Part shown: positions 46,345 to 59,000 of the stretch, one piece after another
Position numbering within the stretch: the stretch's first letter is position 1
Layout of the letters: each line of letters starts with the position of its first letter
Source of the DNA: Corythucha ciliata
Taxonomy: Eukaryota > Arthropoda > Insecta > Hemiptera > Tingidae
Length of the DNA stretch: 64,000 nucleotides
Direction: 5' to 3'
Assembly (NCBI GenBank): GCA_038030265.1
Contig: CM075939.1
Coordinates: 54,355,253 to 54,419,252 of the forward strand
Notes under the pieces: model-generated
The model's input: only the letters and a program-made list of their open reading frames with translations
Databases searched by the model: none
Told to the model about the DNA's origin: nothing
Program-made: the position numbers and the translations under genes

Positions 46345-46866
46345 GTGCCTAATTTACTGACCCAGAGTTATCTCTACTGACCGGGTACTTACAATGCACG
46401 GTACGAGCTGAAATGTCGCAAACAACTTACGCGTGGGTCAATACGACTCACCCTAAAATTTGATCTCAACTGGCTTCCGGCAAACTCGGGAAAATCCGGG
46501 AGTGTCTAATTTACTGACCAGAGTTTTCTCTACTGACCGGACACTTGAAATGCTCGGATCAAGCTGAAATTTGGCGTGCGATTTACTGTTTGGCCAAAAC
46601 GACGATTGTAAGTATCTGGTCAGTAGGATTTCCCGAGTTTCCCTCAACCGATTGGGATTAAATTTCAGGGCAAGTCGTATTGACCCACGCGTAAAACCGT
46701 ATGCAAAAGTTTGGGTTGATTCGAGCCATTACCAGTACCTGGTCAGTAGAGAAACCACTCTGAGGAAAACCCGTCTGGTTTGTTGTATGCAAAATGTAAC
46801 CTCGATCTGAGCATTTTAAGTATCTGATCAGTAAAGACAACTCAGGGTCAGTAAATTAGGAATTCC
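46345..46866. mobile_element. Four-armed foldback MITE
   Basis: The phrase 'taatttactgacc' + 'agag' + 'tctctactgacc' occurs twice forward (46350, 46507) and in complement ('ggtcagtagagaaaccactc' near 46742; 'ctcagggtcagtaaattagg' ending 46860). The outer ends pair as AGTGCCTAATTTACTGACCC / GGGTCAGTAAATTAGGAATT. No transposase. The frames at 46453-46840 are shadows. Confidence 0.65.
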
Positions 46867-46879
46867 CGACCGAGAGCTG

Positions 46880-47560
46880 GCGACAGTCCCAGTCAACCGG
46901 AAGAACATAGTCATGAAACTAGCTCCATTGGGTAGATATAATGATGAGCTGAGTACGAATATGAACGTCTGCCTGGGGCATTTGCCCTCAGCAGCCAATC
47001 ATAATCTCTGGAAATGATACACAAATTAACTGGAACAAATTACAAGTAGAACAAATTGGTTTTAATGATTTCTAGGTTTCTTTAGAATGTGTTTCAACTA
47101 TAGTTCTAGGGGATGTTGGAACAAACCTGCTGTTTCAGACCACCTATACTAAAATCTATGTTATTTGTGTTCATTTTTGGGCTCTTGCTTCCATTCCCTC
47201 CCCCCTTGTTACCTCCCGACGACGTCTATAATATATGGAAACTGAAGCCCTATCCCGCAGACCCCCACCGCCCACATCTCCCTAATGCTTATGATGCTTT
47301 CGTTTTTGATTTATGAAAAATGTTCGTAGGATCAACTAACTAGACGGAATTCTGCAACCCCACAAGCCGAACGGGAGTTAACTCTCAAAGACAAAGTTTG
47401 TGCCCTTCATTTTCAAGAAGAGGACATCTTGAACACTGGCGAACCGACACCTATCGGGGCCCGGGGCGGAAATCTCTATGAGACCCCTTGAGTCACTAAA
47501 TAAGCAAGAAATAAAATTATTACGTAGCATCAAATTATGGATTTCCCCTTAATTTAGTCA
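46880..47560. other. Unclassified non-coding
   Basis: No gene. The frame at 47113-47316 is hydrophobic and Pro-rich but matches nothing I know. Confidence 0.4.
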
Positions 47561-49290
47561 CGAGTTCTAGGTATTTATACATCCTATCCGCCAATTAGAG
47601 TTTCTGCTTAATTTAAGCCGCAAATTGGATATTTTCTCAATTTTAGTCGGAATGTAGCGGATTTTTTTACACTTATTTTGCCATGAATTCGCGGTTTTTC
47701 TCAATTTTACCCACAAAGTTGCCTTCAGAATCCGCAAATTTGCCTATTTTCACTAACAGTCGAAAATTTGAATACTTTCAATTTTACCCACGAATGATAG
47801 CTTTTTCTACACAATTTATCCACGAATTAGTGAGTTTCCTCAATTTTAGCCGCGAATTGGAGTTTTCCTTAATTTTTGCTGCAACTTACAGCTATGTTTT
47901 ACCTTTTTTACAGCGAATTACCACTTATTCCCAATTTGAGAAAAAGTGGCACAAGTTATCGTTTCTCTAAATTTTAGGCGGGCTAGTAGTGATTTTTCTC
48001 AATATCAACCGCAAATTAGTGGATTTTTGAACATTTTTGCCCCGCATTATCTTTTTTTTTTTGTTCACTTTCATCCGTGGAAGCGTTTTTCTCAGTTTTA
48101 GCCCCGAACAAAACGCAGATGCCTCGGACTGGCGTACTTTCAACCACACCCGAAAATTTTAATTTCTTCAACTAGCCGTGAATTAGATATTTTTCTGCAA
48201 TTTTTCCGCGAATTAGTATAAATGTCGTCAATTTTAGCAGCGACGTAGCGTTTTCATTCCGTAAAAGCGATTTTTCTTGGTCGTGACTTTGAATTGGCGT
48301 TTTCCTCAATTTTTGCTGCAAATTTTGGATGTTTTACCATTTTAGCAGTGAATTAACACTTTTCCCCTATTTGAACTGCAAATGGCGTTTTGAATCAAAT
48401 TAGCCATGCTAATGAGTGATTTTTCTCAGTAATGGCAGCATATTAGGAAATTATTTCTAAATTGGTGCTATGGATTAGCGCTTTTTCCGAGTTTTAAGCC
48501 CGAAGTTGACTTCAGAGTCCACGGATTTGCGTTTTCCTACATTTTAGCCGCTAATTTGGGGTTTATCTATTGTTTCAATTTTAACCGCATATTACATTTT
48601 TTCCTGCACTTTATGCGCGTTCCTCAATTTTTGCAGCGAAATGTGAAATAGCGTTTTTAATTCCTAGAAAGCGATTTTTTTTTCTGCTGGTTATAGCGAT
48701 GTTTTGCCTTTTTTAGCAGCTCATTAGCGCTTTTCCTCAATTTGAGCAACAAACTAGAGTTTTAGCCGTGCCAGCGTGATTTTTCTCAACAATGGCTGAA
48801 AATCAACAGTTTTTTAAACATCTTCGCTCTGCATTATAATTTTTCTCCACTCTTAGTTTTGGATTAGCGCATTTTCCCAGTTTTAAGCCCGAAGTTGCCT
48901 TCAGAGGCCACGGATTCACAGCTTCCTAAATTTGACCAGCGAGTCAGCGTTTTCCTAAATTTTAGCCTCGAATTAGGGTTTCTCTCAATTTTAGCTATCT
49001 ACTAAATTAGTGGTCTCCGCAAATTCTTGTTTGTTCTAGACTTTTCCGCGAATTAGCGATTTTACTCAATTTTAGGCCCAAATTAATTAGTGATTCTTTC
49101 TAATTTCGGCCGAGAATTAGCCTTTTGTTGAATTTTAGCCGCTTATTGGCGCTTTTTGTCAATTTTATTCGTGATTTGCCTTAATTTTAGCAGCGATTTT
49201 ATTAGTGATTTTTTTCATCATCACTTCAACTAATTTGAGCTGATAATTAACAATTTTTCTTAATATCGTGAATTATCGTTTTTCGCAAGC

Positions 49291-49329
<39 letters not shown>

Positions 49330-49570
49330 AAGATTTGAATTATCACTTTTTCACCATATCAGCCACGAGTTTGGCCAAAGAACAGCACGTTAGAATTGTT
49401 GTTCTCATTTCATTCGTATAAAGTGGCCCCTATCCACTGCGAAATGAACAATTTTTTCTTCATTTTAGTCCGGAATTTGCGTCGAGAAACCACAAATGAA
49501 CGTTTTTTCGCAGTTTTAGCCATGGATATTGGCGCTTTTTCCAAACTTTTTGTTACTTTTTTCCTAACCT
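47560..49570 (+). repeat. F1 phrase-repeat array, forward, longest block
   Basis: About 2 kb of forward F1. A variant 'gttgccttcagaatccgcaa' occurs at 47719, 48494 and 48894 with drift, giving a higher-order spacing. T-run of about 34 at 49289-49322. Confidence 0.75.
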
Positions 49571-50450
49571 AAAGATCGTGATTTTTCCATCTTTAAGTTT
49601 TTCGGGGGCCCCCCTCGCTGCTACGTCGGGACGCTACTGATCTTGAAATATTTTGAGACCAAAATTCCGAACGGGGAAATTTATAAAATTCCACGAGAAA
49701 GATGGTCTTTAGTAAAGGGTGCTATCCCCCAGGATTTTTCCCGGGTGTCCAGAACGACTCTAAAAAGTTGTAAAGACGAGGAAGCCTCCAGCACCAAGAC
49801 AACCATGCCCGTCATCCATCTCAGTCAACACAAACATAGAGCTTGTGAACGGGCCCTAAATAAAACAGACCAGCGGACCTATTCTGTAACTCATAACGCG
49901 TGCGTTAACAAAATTTCTCAGCTGATTTTTTATAATTATTCGGCTTGTTGATTTCGCTAACGCAAGAATTACAGAATAGGGAGGCTGGGGCCTTAATCAA
50001 TAACTTTTTTTTTCAAAAAGCAGTTCAGTTTTCTTGGGCCCGTATTCATAGTCGCTACTTAAGTTAAAATAATTCTGGTTTTTAATTTTTTTGACCGATC
50101 CTGCCGGCGTTTTCGTTTTCAGCGACGTTTCGATCTTCGGTAAAAAAAAAAATTAAAAGAAAACGCCGGCAGGATCGGTAAAAAAAAAAAAAAATTTAAA
50201 ACCAGAAAACAAATCACTCCTTCCTCCAAAATAAAAAAAAATTCGCTCCGGCAGCTGGCGGTCGGAAAGAGTGCATTTCATTCCGTATACGGATACCCTA
50301 AGCCGTCCCAGAAGTAATAATTTTGATACCATAACTTGTTTCATTAAGCCGAACTGCTTCCTCTATTTTCACCGCCCTCTCTTCAAAAATGTCGAAAAGT
50401 TTCGGTAGTTTTCCAAGGGCTTTGTAAGATTAAATTTTTGTGCCGTATTT
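49571..50450. other. Unclassified with MITE fragments
   Basis: 49834-49855 is a lone right end of the GGCCCGTTCAC MITE family. 49878-49980 is a 103-bp inverted-repeat element (ends CCTATTCTGTAA / TTACAGAATAGG). 50071-50207 is a hairpin with 'gaccgatcctgccggcgttt' arms; that arm recurs near 18573. Confidence 0.55.
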
Positions 50451-50456
50451 TATAAT

Positions 50457-50760
50457 TAGACCAGTCAATCTAAGCTTTGGAGCGGAAATAAATGTGTAAT
50501 TTTGTTTTTTTGCAGGAATGTGAAAGGAGGGGGTCCCCTGATCAATGTCTAATAAAGTCCCTAGCTGAACGCCTTCCCCCGAATGAAGGGGGAGCGTTCA
50601 AAGTCACTTTTTCGAGGTTTTTCGCCTGTATCTCAAAACTGGTGTGTCTAAGACGATTCTTTGCGAATACAGAATGAAAGCATATTGAGTTCCCTATAAC
50701 TTTTATTCTATACATTTTTTAACATTCCTCGGAGTTTTCGAGATATACGCCTCTGGGAAG
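50457..50760 (+). repeat. Three-copy dispersed repeat, copy 1
   Basis: Starts 'ccagtcaatctaagc', includes 'aatgtctaataaagtcc' and 'gtatctcaaaactg'. Related to 51541-51780 and, inverted, to 52600-52914. Confidence 0.6.
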
Positions 50761-51540
50761 AGACCTTGCATACTTGGTTGGGAAACAGTCTTCCACCAAG
50801 GGAATGTGTGTGTAAGAGAGGGGAAGGGGGATAACTGGCTCCTGTGACCACCACGGCACCCCCTGTACCAGATCACGCGCTGAACTCCATATTCTGCCGC
50901 TGCACGGGGGTGAGTGCGAATCAAGATGTGGTTGCAGGAAGGCCGGGGTATTCTGCTTCAAGGTCAGCAGCAACTCCCAGGGGGACTGCATCGATACAGA
51001 GGCGTATAAATAGCCCCCACAGCCCTCGGGGGCGCTGAGCTCAGGGTATTTTTCCCCCATCTATACTTATCTATTTAACTGATATAGCTATGAACTGTAT
51101 CATTCATAATTATGAAAAATTAACTCAGTGCTCTGCTAAACATTGGGGGTACGTCGCAGTGCTGCTATTCTCTCAGTCCTCTGTCGTTGGACTAGGCGAC
51201 AAAAGTGCAATAAAAATGGAAGTTTCAACTCAAAAATAATTTAATTAACCTAATTTTAATTTTAACTTTCTCCAACTAATGAAAATTTCTGATGAGGACT
51301 ACCAGCAATAAACGTCAAAATCTTCTCCTTATTCAGTCCTAAGATTGAGCTGATTGAAAGATGAAGGGGCGCCAAGGCTAGTTTAGCAGGGGGGAGGGAT
51401 TTCCAACAAGCCACGCCACTGCACCAATACCTTCCCGTTTGACGACGAGGAAGATGATGAGGGCGACTCTATGGCTGAGGATCCTTAACTTTTTTAAATA
51501 CTCAAATATCATTGATTTTCATTTATCGTATTCATTATTC
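50761..51540. other. Unclassified non-coding
   Basis: G/C-richer part at 50830-51040 with overlapping frames on both strands, none recognised. No gene supported. Confidence 0.4.
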
Positions 51541-51780
51541 TAGTCCAGTCAATCTGAGGTTTTTTAAGCGGAAATTAATATGGGATTTTGTTTTTTTGTG
51601 GGAATGTGTAGGGGAGGGTCCTCTTATCAATGTCTAATAAAGTCCCGAGCTGAATCTTCTGCCACAGGGGGAGGGGGCTGATTAAAGGTACCCTTTTGTG
51701 GTTTTTCGGTTGTATCTCAAAAACAGTGCGTCTTGGGCGAAAACTTTTGGATTCTTTTTCTTGGATATTCTTCCCTAGTT
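51541..51780 (+). repeat. Three-copy dispersed repeat, copy 2
   Basis: Starts TAGTCCAGTCAATCTGAGG; shares 'atcaatgtctaataaagtcc' and 'gttgtatctcaaaaac' with copy 1. Confidence 0.6.
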
Positions 51781-52600
51781 GGAGTTGTCAATTGTAAATT
51801 GGGTTTTTGAACGAGTGAAATTGGGATTTGAACGAGACGAATCCACAAAATTTAGTTTTGAATGAGCGAAAATTCACGAAATTAACGTTTGGAAGAGTCA
51901 AAATAACGAAATTCTGTTTTCGAAAGTGCCAAACGCTCATGACTGGTTTTAAATCAGACTAACGTAAGTTATATTTTCCATCGATTCAATCTCATGGGTT
52001 TTGGGGCGAATTTTACAGTTTTGAGAGAAATGGTGGCATGGCGGTGTGTGGAAGTGATGCAGTGGGCGAAAGCGCTGTATTTTTCTTCGAGTGGACTTTG
52101 CACTCAATGATATTTCCGCCCCTGACGCTCGACCTGACCTGGTAAAATCGAGTTTGGGAGGAGACCCGGCTCACCAGGGCTGATGAGGGCCGCGATAGCG
52201 AAATGGCGACTCGTGACGTGGCGGCTAAGCACCGCAGCTTTGTTTGAGGATGAAAACTTACAATTTGTGAATCATTTTTGTAGATTTCCTTTTGAAACCA
52301 CAAAATTCACAGCCGACGACCCCTTAAAGATAATTTTGCGTTTATGCAAATATTCTTGAAGCAAATTCAATTCTCAACAACTTCTAAATTTATTCTTTAC
52401 GCTAAAATTGAACAGGTAAGAAGGTAGGATGCAAAGTTTGACAAAAACGTGAGGTTAAAATAATGTTTTTGAAAAAGGTCACATTTCAGGGTCGTATATA
52501 TCGAAAACTGTTGGGAATTTAAAAAAAAATGCATGGAGTAAAAGTTGAAGATAATTTAAGGAGCTTACATTCTTTGTCTAAAGGTATTTGTCTGAGACGC
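51780..52600. repeat. F4 phrases and spacer
   Basis: Phrases like 'tttgaacgagcgaaaattca' + 'cgaaat' recur at 51800-51960; the rest is unclassified. Confidence 0.5.
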
Positions 52601-52914
52601 AACGTTTTTTTAGATATAGGCGAAAAATCACGAAAAGGTACCTTTAAACGACCCCCCTCCCACTGGGGCAGGTGGTTCAGCTCGGGACTTTGTTAGACAA
52701 TGATCAGGGGACCCTCCCGTACACATTCCCGCAAAAAAACAAAATCCCATAGAAAAACTCCTCCTCTTTCACTCGAACTATCCGAGATCTCCGCCATTTT
52801 CTATTGCCATATTCAAATTGAAAAAGCAGCCGAGAAAAGAAGGGAGTTGTACTTTAGAAAATCCCATATTTATTGCATTTATTTTGCATTTTTATGCTTA
52901 GATTGACTGGACTA
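52600..52914 (-). repeat. Three-copy dispersed repeat, copy 3 (inverted)
   Basis: Complement of copies 1 and 2, ending GATTGACTGGACTA (52901-52914). It carries 'gagatctccgccattttcta', close to a phrase inside the foldback element at 53.4-54.0 kb. Confidence 0.6.
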
Positions 52915-53421
52915 AATACCTAAACGTGTGAATTTAAGCAATTTTTTTGAAATTTCATCCCCCATTTCACCCCCTCCCATCAAAGTTTTCGATAAATCTC
53001 AATTTCGATCAATCTCACCAGGGCTTTCGTTACATTAAATTATTGAGTCGAATTTTAGAGCGCTAAGATGAACTAGTGAAGTTCGACGCTATTTTTACAC
53101 TTCCACACCGGAAAGACCACCCCCACCACCTTGACTTTTTCGAAAAATTAAAATGGGAATCAAAGGCTACTATAACATGGAGTATACGTACCGAATATAA
53201 TGCTTCTAGAATCAACTGGTGATTTAAAGTGATTTTTTGACCATTTAACCCCTATTTTCCCCCTTCCACCTTGTCCAATTTGGCCCAAATGCAATACCGA
53301 CCGGGGTCTTATGACTACTGATTTTTGTGCCAAAGCGCGTTCCGCTAAATTGATTTCTTCGAGAGTTATCGTGGTAACAAGAAAACGGCCATAAGCTTAT
53401 AAATAAACATATATGTATATA
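52915..53421. other. Unclassified spacer
   Basis: No gene. Contains 'caaatgcaataccgaccggg' and short AT runs; ends in (TA)-rich sequence at the target of the next element. Confidence 0.4.
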
Positions 53422-53423
53422 TA

Positions 53424-54040
53424 CAGGGTGTACAAAAAGCGACTTGACAGAGAAAAACCAGTGAAGGGGCAACTCATTTCTGATCGAAATGACTATTTGC
53501 ACTTTTCCGAAATTCCGCTTTATTTCCGAGATATCCGCCATTTTCTGAATTTTTCAGAAACAGCTGGTTGCACACGCAGTAATCGATGCAATGGCAAAAC
53601 TGATGAGCCCATTGGAAAGAGCACAAAATTGTCTATTTAAAGAGCCTTTTTCAATCCAGATCAGACGACATTCTACTACGTTTTGAATCAGCTTATTGGC
53701 GAAAAAACGTAATTTTCTGACCACATCACCATATCACCAATACTTCCGGAATTAAGTTTCCTCGCTAATAAGCTAATTCAAAACGTAGTAGATGTCGTCT
53801 GATCTGGATAAAAATAGGCTCTTTAAATAGGAAATTGTGTGCTCTTTCCAATGGGCTCATCATTTTTGCTATTGCAACAATTATTGCGTGTGCAGCAAGC
53901 CGTTTCTGAAAAAAATCAGAAAATGGCGGATATCTCCGAAACAAAGCGGAATTTCGGAAAAGTGCAAATAGTCATTTCGATCAGAAATGAGTTGCCCCTT
54001 CACTGGTTTTTCTCTGTCCAGTCGCTTTTTTTACACCCTG
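53424..54040. mobile_element. 617-bp foldback MITE, TA target duplication
   Basis: Almost the whole element is two complementary arms (53424-about 53725 and about 53750-54040). Ends CAGGGTGTACAAAAAGCGAC and GTCGCTTTTTTTACACCCTG, flanked by TA (53422-53423, 54041-54042). TA duplication and CAGGGTGT ends point to Tc1/mariner-type mobilisation. The open frames in the arms are mirror copies of each other, not genes. Confidence 0.85.
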
Positions 54041-54042
54041 TA

Positions 54043-56090
54043 TAGCCGTGTTCTGTGCTTCAATATAAACTCCAATATTACTACTGACTTAGTCATCCTA
54101 AGCTCCTATATGTGCGTTCAATTCATTTTAATTCTCAAATTAGGTGTTTAATTAACCATTGGAACAAGAAAAACATAAAATAACACACTTGAACTCATTT
54201 ACTGCTATTGCAAAATAGACGTGCTAGCGGAGTCAGACCTCTCTGACCGGAGCGATTTTCCCTTCGACCTTGAGAACCGCGCGTTATCACAAGCGAAGCA
54301 ACTTGATATCAATACAACTTTGGTCAGTTCCATTCAAAGGCCTTCTGCCGGTGAGGTTTTCATGACGTTTAGCACGTTGAAATTCGCAAGGATTGTTGGC
54401 ACTTTGCAGGTCAAAACAAGCGATTTCGAATAAGAGAAAAATCACACGAAGGGCGTCATGTTCCTCTCACATGCTCTCGCCTATTATGCTTTAGTTTCAT
54501 TCCAGAAGCCTTTCATTAACTCTCTTCGAAGCGTGAAAGACGACACTAAATACATTCACCTCCCCCCCTCCCTCCAGCCACTGTCACTAGAACAATCTCT
54601 GACCACCTCTAGGATCTGTGAGGGTGCAGAAGGCCGAGAAAACCACACACCTTTGAAAACCCTTTCTGACCAGTAGCTATATAAAGGACCAAATTATAAG
54701 GTTTGACTTTCCCCCTGTGAAAGTGCAAGCATATGTAGAGTAGGGAGACGGGTGAGAGCTTGTTGTTAGTTGCTATAACTATAGAAGCGTCTTAAATGGG
54801 ACTCACACGTAAAATCTCTAAAAATAAGAAAGAATCAAAGTTCCTAAAAGGTTTTGTTCAAAACCTGATTTTGACGAGGTAAACGATAAAAACCACACTT
54901 GCAATTATTTTTTCTAGAAGCGCTACTCGTCAGAACTATGGCCTTTCTTACTGATTAACATAATTCAATAAAAATGAGACCTTGAAATACCAATAAAACA
55001 ATTAATAGGTGATAGACACTGCTAAAATTGTATTATTTTATCCAAATTTTAGTGTTGTGGATATAGCCTCCTAATTTCAACTATGTATATAGTAGGAAAA
55101 GTTAATTGATAGTTGGACGAGAGCGAGAGAGTGTGACAGAGAGCATATTTTTAACTTAAGAGAGATAAATAATACAATTAACACGGCAGAATGAAAAACA
55201 AGCCCAACAGACCCGTGGGAGGGTGATCTCGTAGGAAGACTCGAGTTTTGTAACAACACCACAGCGTTACGCTACTTGCTAGAGCCAAACATTTTCTGTT
55301 GAAGCGAAGATTACTGGAAAATTATGTGGAAATCATGGAAAATTCAATAAAACATTTCTAGTTTTCCCCAAACTCATGTATTTTTTTTTTTAACGCTCCG
55401 GCTAGACCGCGTAATTTCATAAGAAGACCGGCTATTCGGTTGTTTTAGCGGCGAATAAATTATTCGTATCAGAACCTTGCAACGTAAAATTAAGCATAAT
55501 TCGCAGTTGTCTGAGGGTCTATAGGGTGACTACGTAAAAAGTACTTCTATTTTCGTTCTTCGTAAAAATCCATTGGCTCGTGATTGAAAGCAGTTGAAAG
55601 TGAAATCGCGTAGAAATACTCGCGACAAATAATTTTAACAGTATAAAATATTTATTAATACGTGAATGTTAAATAGCTTTAGGAATTTAAATCAATTATT
55701 TTAGTAAAACATTTTTTTTATTTAACTATGCCGACATAGAGGAGAAACAAGTTTCCTTGATGCATGTCTGTCAGCAGACTGAAAGGAATATTGTGTGATT
55801 TGATGTGTGACAAAAATAAATTTGTTTCGGCCTGCGGATGCCTTGAAAATGGGATGCTTTGCCCCGAAAATAGTCGGTAGTTAAATAAAAAATGAATGTT
55901 TTACTCAAATAATTAATTAAAATTCCTGAGTATAAAATGTGTTCGTTATCGTAAGGTACGATAAGATATGAAGGAGAGGAGGTATGTAGTATAATCCTTT
56001 TAAAGTCTATAAGCAGGGATTTGTGCTCTTCTATATCGTCAAAGGAGGCTACCAACAGGTATAGTTTGCCCCGCACTTTTACGATTTACC
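54043..56090. other. Unclassified non-coding, one exon-like frame
   Basis: 54221-54433 is a frame (SDLSDRSDFPFDLENRALSQ onward) with an acceptor-like 'gcaaaatag' just before it; not recognised. The rest is AT-rich with no gene. Confidence 0.35.
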
Positions 56091-59000
56091 CTTGTGCCCT
56101 TCGATAGCCCGCCGGCACCACTTGGAACCTTTTATGGGTACGGCGAGTACAACGATTATGGAGCCAGTGGCAGACCATCTCCGTTTTGAAAGAATAACAA
56201 ACCACGAAACTGGGGTTTGAAAGAGGCAGAATGAAGACATTTGGGTTTAAAATTGAGCCAAATCCGTGAGGCCTGCACATTCGCCCGTTTACAGGAGTTG
56301 AAAAAATTGGCCCGCGCATTATGACCACACAATTCACTGGCCTGAAGACTAAGGAAGTGGCTCGACGCCCGCGGACCTCGCCCGAGCAGCTCGGAGTCAA
56401 GAAAATGAGCCTAATAGGAACGATGCTCATTTTTTTTAGACATTATGATGAGCCGAATAGCCTTGAAAGTAGTGTGGATCCAAGGGGGGCACAGGGGCCA
56501 CTTGTGCAAATAAATCATAAAAGCCCCCTCCAAAATCCCATCGAGTCAAATTTTAGGGTCATTTTTTCAAAGGTATACTGGTCTGAGAAACACGTGATTC
56601 ATGAGTCTCCTGAGACGTGCTCAACAAAGAAATACAGGCGGTTCCAGAGGTTGACACGCAAGCTGGCCTGTTGTGCAGTGGCCCTTAAACGGTCCAGAAA
56701 TGAATGTTTCGCGTCATGGTCGCTCGTATCAGCCGATTTTCTCTACCCTAGGGTCACTATATTACCAGCGCTCGTTAAAAAACAAACCCATCCCGAATGT
56801 AAGGTTGCCACCATCACGCTTTAAAAAGCGTCCATGGATCCATCCATGAGCTGCCCAGCAAGTTCCATGTGCATCAGAACTCTTCTTTGGTCTTCGGCGC
56901 TGTCCCCGGGAATGCTCGTGCGCTATTTTAAAACCAATTTTCTCGATTTCACCCAATTGCCAGCACCAATTTTGTACTGACCTCACAAATTTCGTGGAGT
57001 GAACTAATTTAAAAGCCACTTTCGTGGTTTTTGAGATTTTTTCTGATTTCTCTTGCCGAAAAATTAGCTATTTTCCTGTATTTGGCTCACTGAAAAACAC
57101 GTTTCTCAGTAGATTTCGCTCTCTAATAACCGCGATTTTGAGGATATTTTCACGGGTCGAGTTCATTGAGAAATAAATATCACCTCTATATATTTAGTCG
57201 CAGCTGACAAACCAATTTCGTGAGGTAGCTCAATTCAGAGACCGCATTTGCTGATTTTGTCGCGCTTTATACAACCCATTTCACAGGATTGACTCACTAA
57301 AAATCAATTTATCGAATTTTGATCTTGAAAATGCCAAATTTCGCGGAAATTTCCCGAATCCGGTGCACTGTAAAATAAATTTATCGGATTTTGCTCACTA
57401 AAATCCAATTTCGGGGACTTTTTAGCGCCATCAAACCAATTTCGCTGGGTGACTCAAATAAGTTTGGTCTCTAAATTGGGCCACTCAGTGAAATATTGGT
57501 TTGCCGGCAATGGAAAACCCCCAAAATTTGCTTTTTTCAGTGAGCAAAATCCGAGAAATTTACGCGCGAAATGCCACGCCGAGGACATAATTTAAGCGAA
57601 ACGTCACATGGGTGGGAGAAAAACTGTTTCGAAACGGCTGTAGCACACGGAGACAACAATTTACGCTAAATGCCCCCATTTTGTGGGCAAAATGCGACAT
57701 CGAGCGAAACACTCACGTTCAACTCGCAAACTGTATGAGGAATTGTTTATTTCATAAAAATTACTATGGAAAACTGTGTTCTTATTATTAGGTAATTGTC
57801 CACTTGAAGCCGAAAATAGGAAATAATTCACGGGAAACTCAACAATGGAGGCGATATTTATTTTTTAAAGCATCAATTTTAGAACGAAACGTCACACCCA
57901 GGCCAATATTTAAGCGTAAGGGCAAAATCCGTACAAAACCACACATGCTAAGTATTATTTACACGATTTGTAATATTCAAACAGGAATTCACACGCAACA
58001 CAATGCCCCACTGTTGGCAAAATACAACATTCGGGGAATCACTCTCACGTGAATCGTAAATTTCAAGACAAAATTCATGCGAAATGCCTCACCAAGGAAA
58101 ATGTTATGGTGAAATTGTCATGGAAAAAAAATTTGTCAGTTTCACGAGGAAATTGTCGATTTCATAAAGGCCCGTTCACAAGCTCTATGTTTACCTTCTG
58201 TGGAGTCTATGCAACCAAACAAATTTGTTCCCTCGAAAAATGAAGCATTTTTATTGGTTGCATAGACACCACACAACAGAAACATAGAGCTTGTGAACGG
58301 GCCTTATTAGAAAATTGTTTGTTTTATGAGAAAACTTGCAATTTTATGGGAATTACAAGCTAATGGTTGACTTTATAATTACATTTTCAGTTTAAAAATT
58401 TGTCAATTGAGAACATCGTCAGTTTCAAGAGGAATTTGTCATTTTTATTAGAGAATTGTCAAATATTAGCGAATGACCTCGTTAAAATTGTAGTTGAAAC
58501 GATGTTAGCGTTTAGAATTGCCAAAACTGTGAAATTGATTCCACCAAAACCTCGAAATCAGGTTGCGAGAAAGTGAAAAATCCGCAAAACTTGGGCTTTG
58601 TAAGAGCCAAACGGTGAAATTTGGATTATGAATAAGCAAAATCCGAGATTTTGTGGTTTTGAATGGGCCTCACACGGCCACCTGTCACGCTACTGACGAA
58701 AATTAACTTTTTTCTTTAAGGGAAGCGTGCAAATGATCAGTAAAATTGCGGGATTTAAAAAAATACAAATTCACGAAATTTATTTATTTGTCGTTCGTTG
58801 TTTGCAAAGTTCGTTTTTGTGAAACTCTGATTTTATGGAGAGCTAAAACCACGAAATTTAGTTTCTGATCAAGAAAAAATCGCTAAAATTCGGTGTTAAA
58901 TGAGCCAAGTCCACATAAATTGAGTTATTGAAGAGCGAAAGTCCTTAAAATTGGTTTTTGAATGAGCATAAAGCTGGGATTCAAACGAGACGAATCTGCC

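Noticed and set aside
53245..54045. Frames 53245-53541 (minus) and 53839-54045 (plus) with the same protein sequence
   Set aside because: They share sequence because they are the two arms of the palindrome; not a gene pair.
56321..56824. 167-codon plus-strand frame
   Set aside because: No domain, lies in the F4 field, overlapped by equally plausible minus frames.
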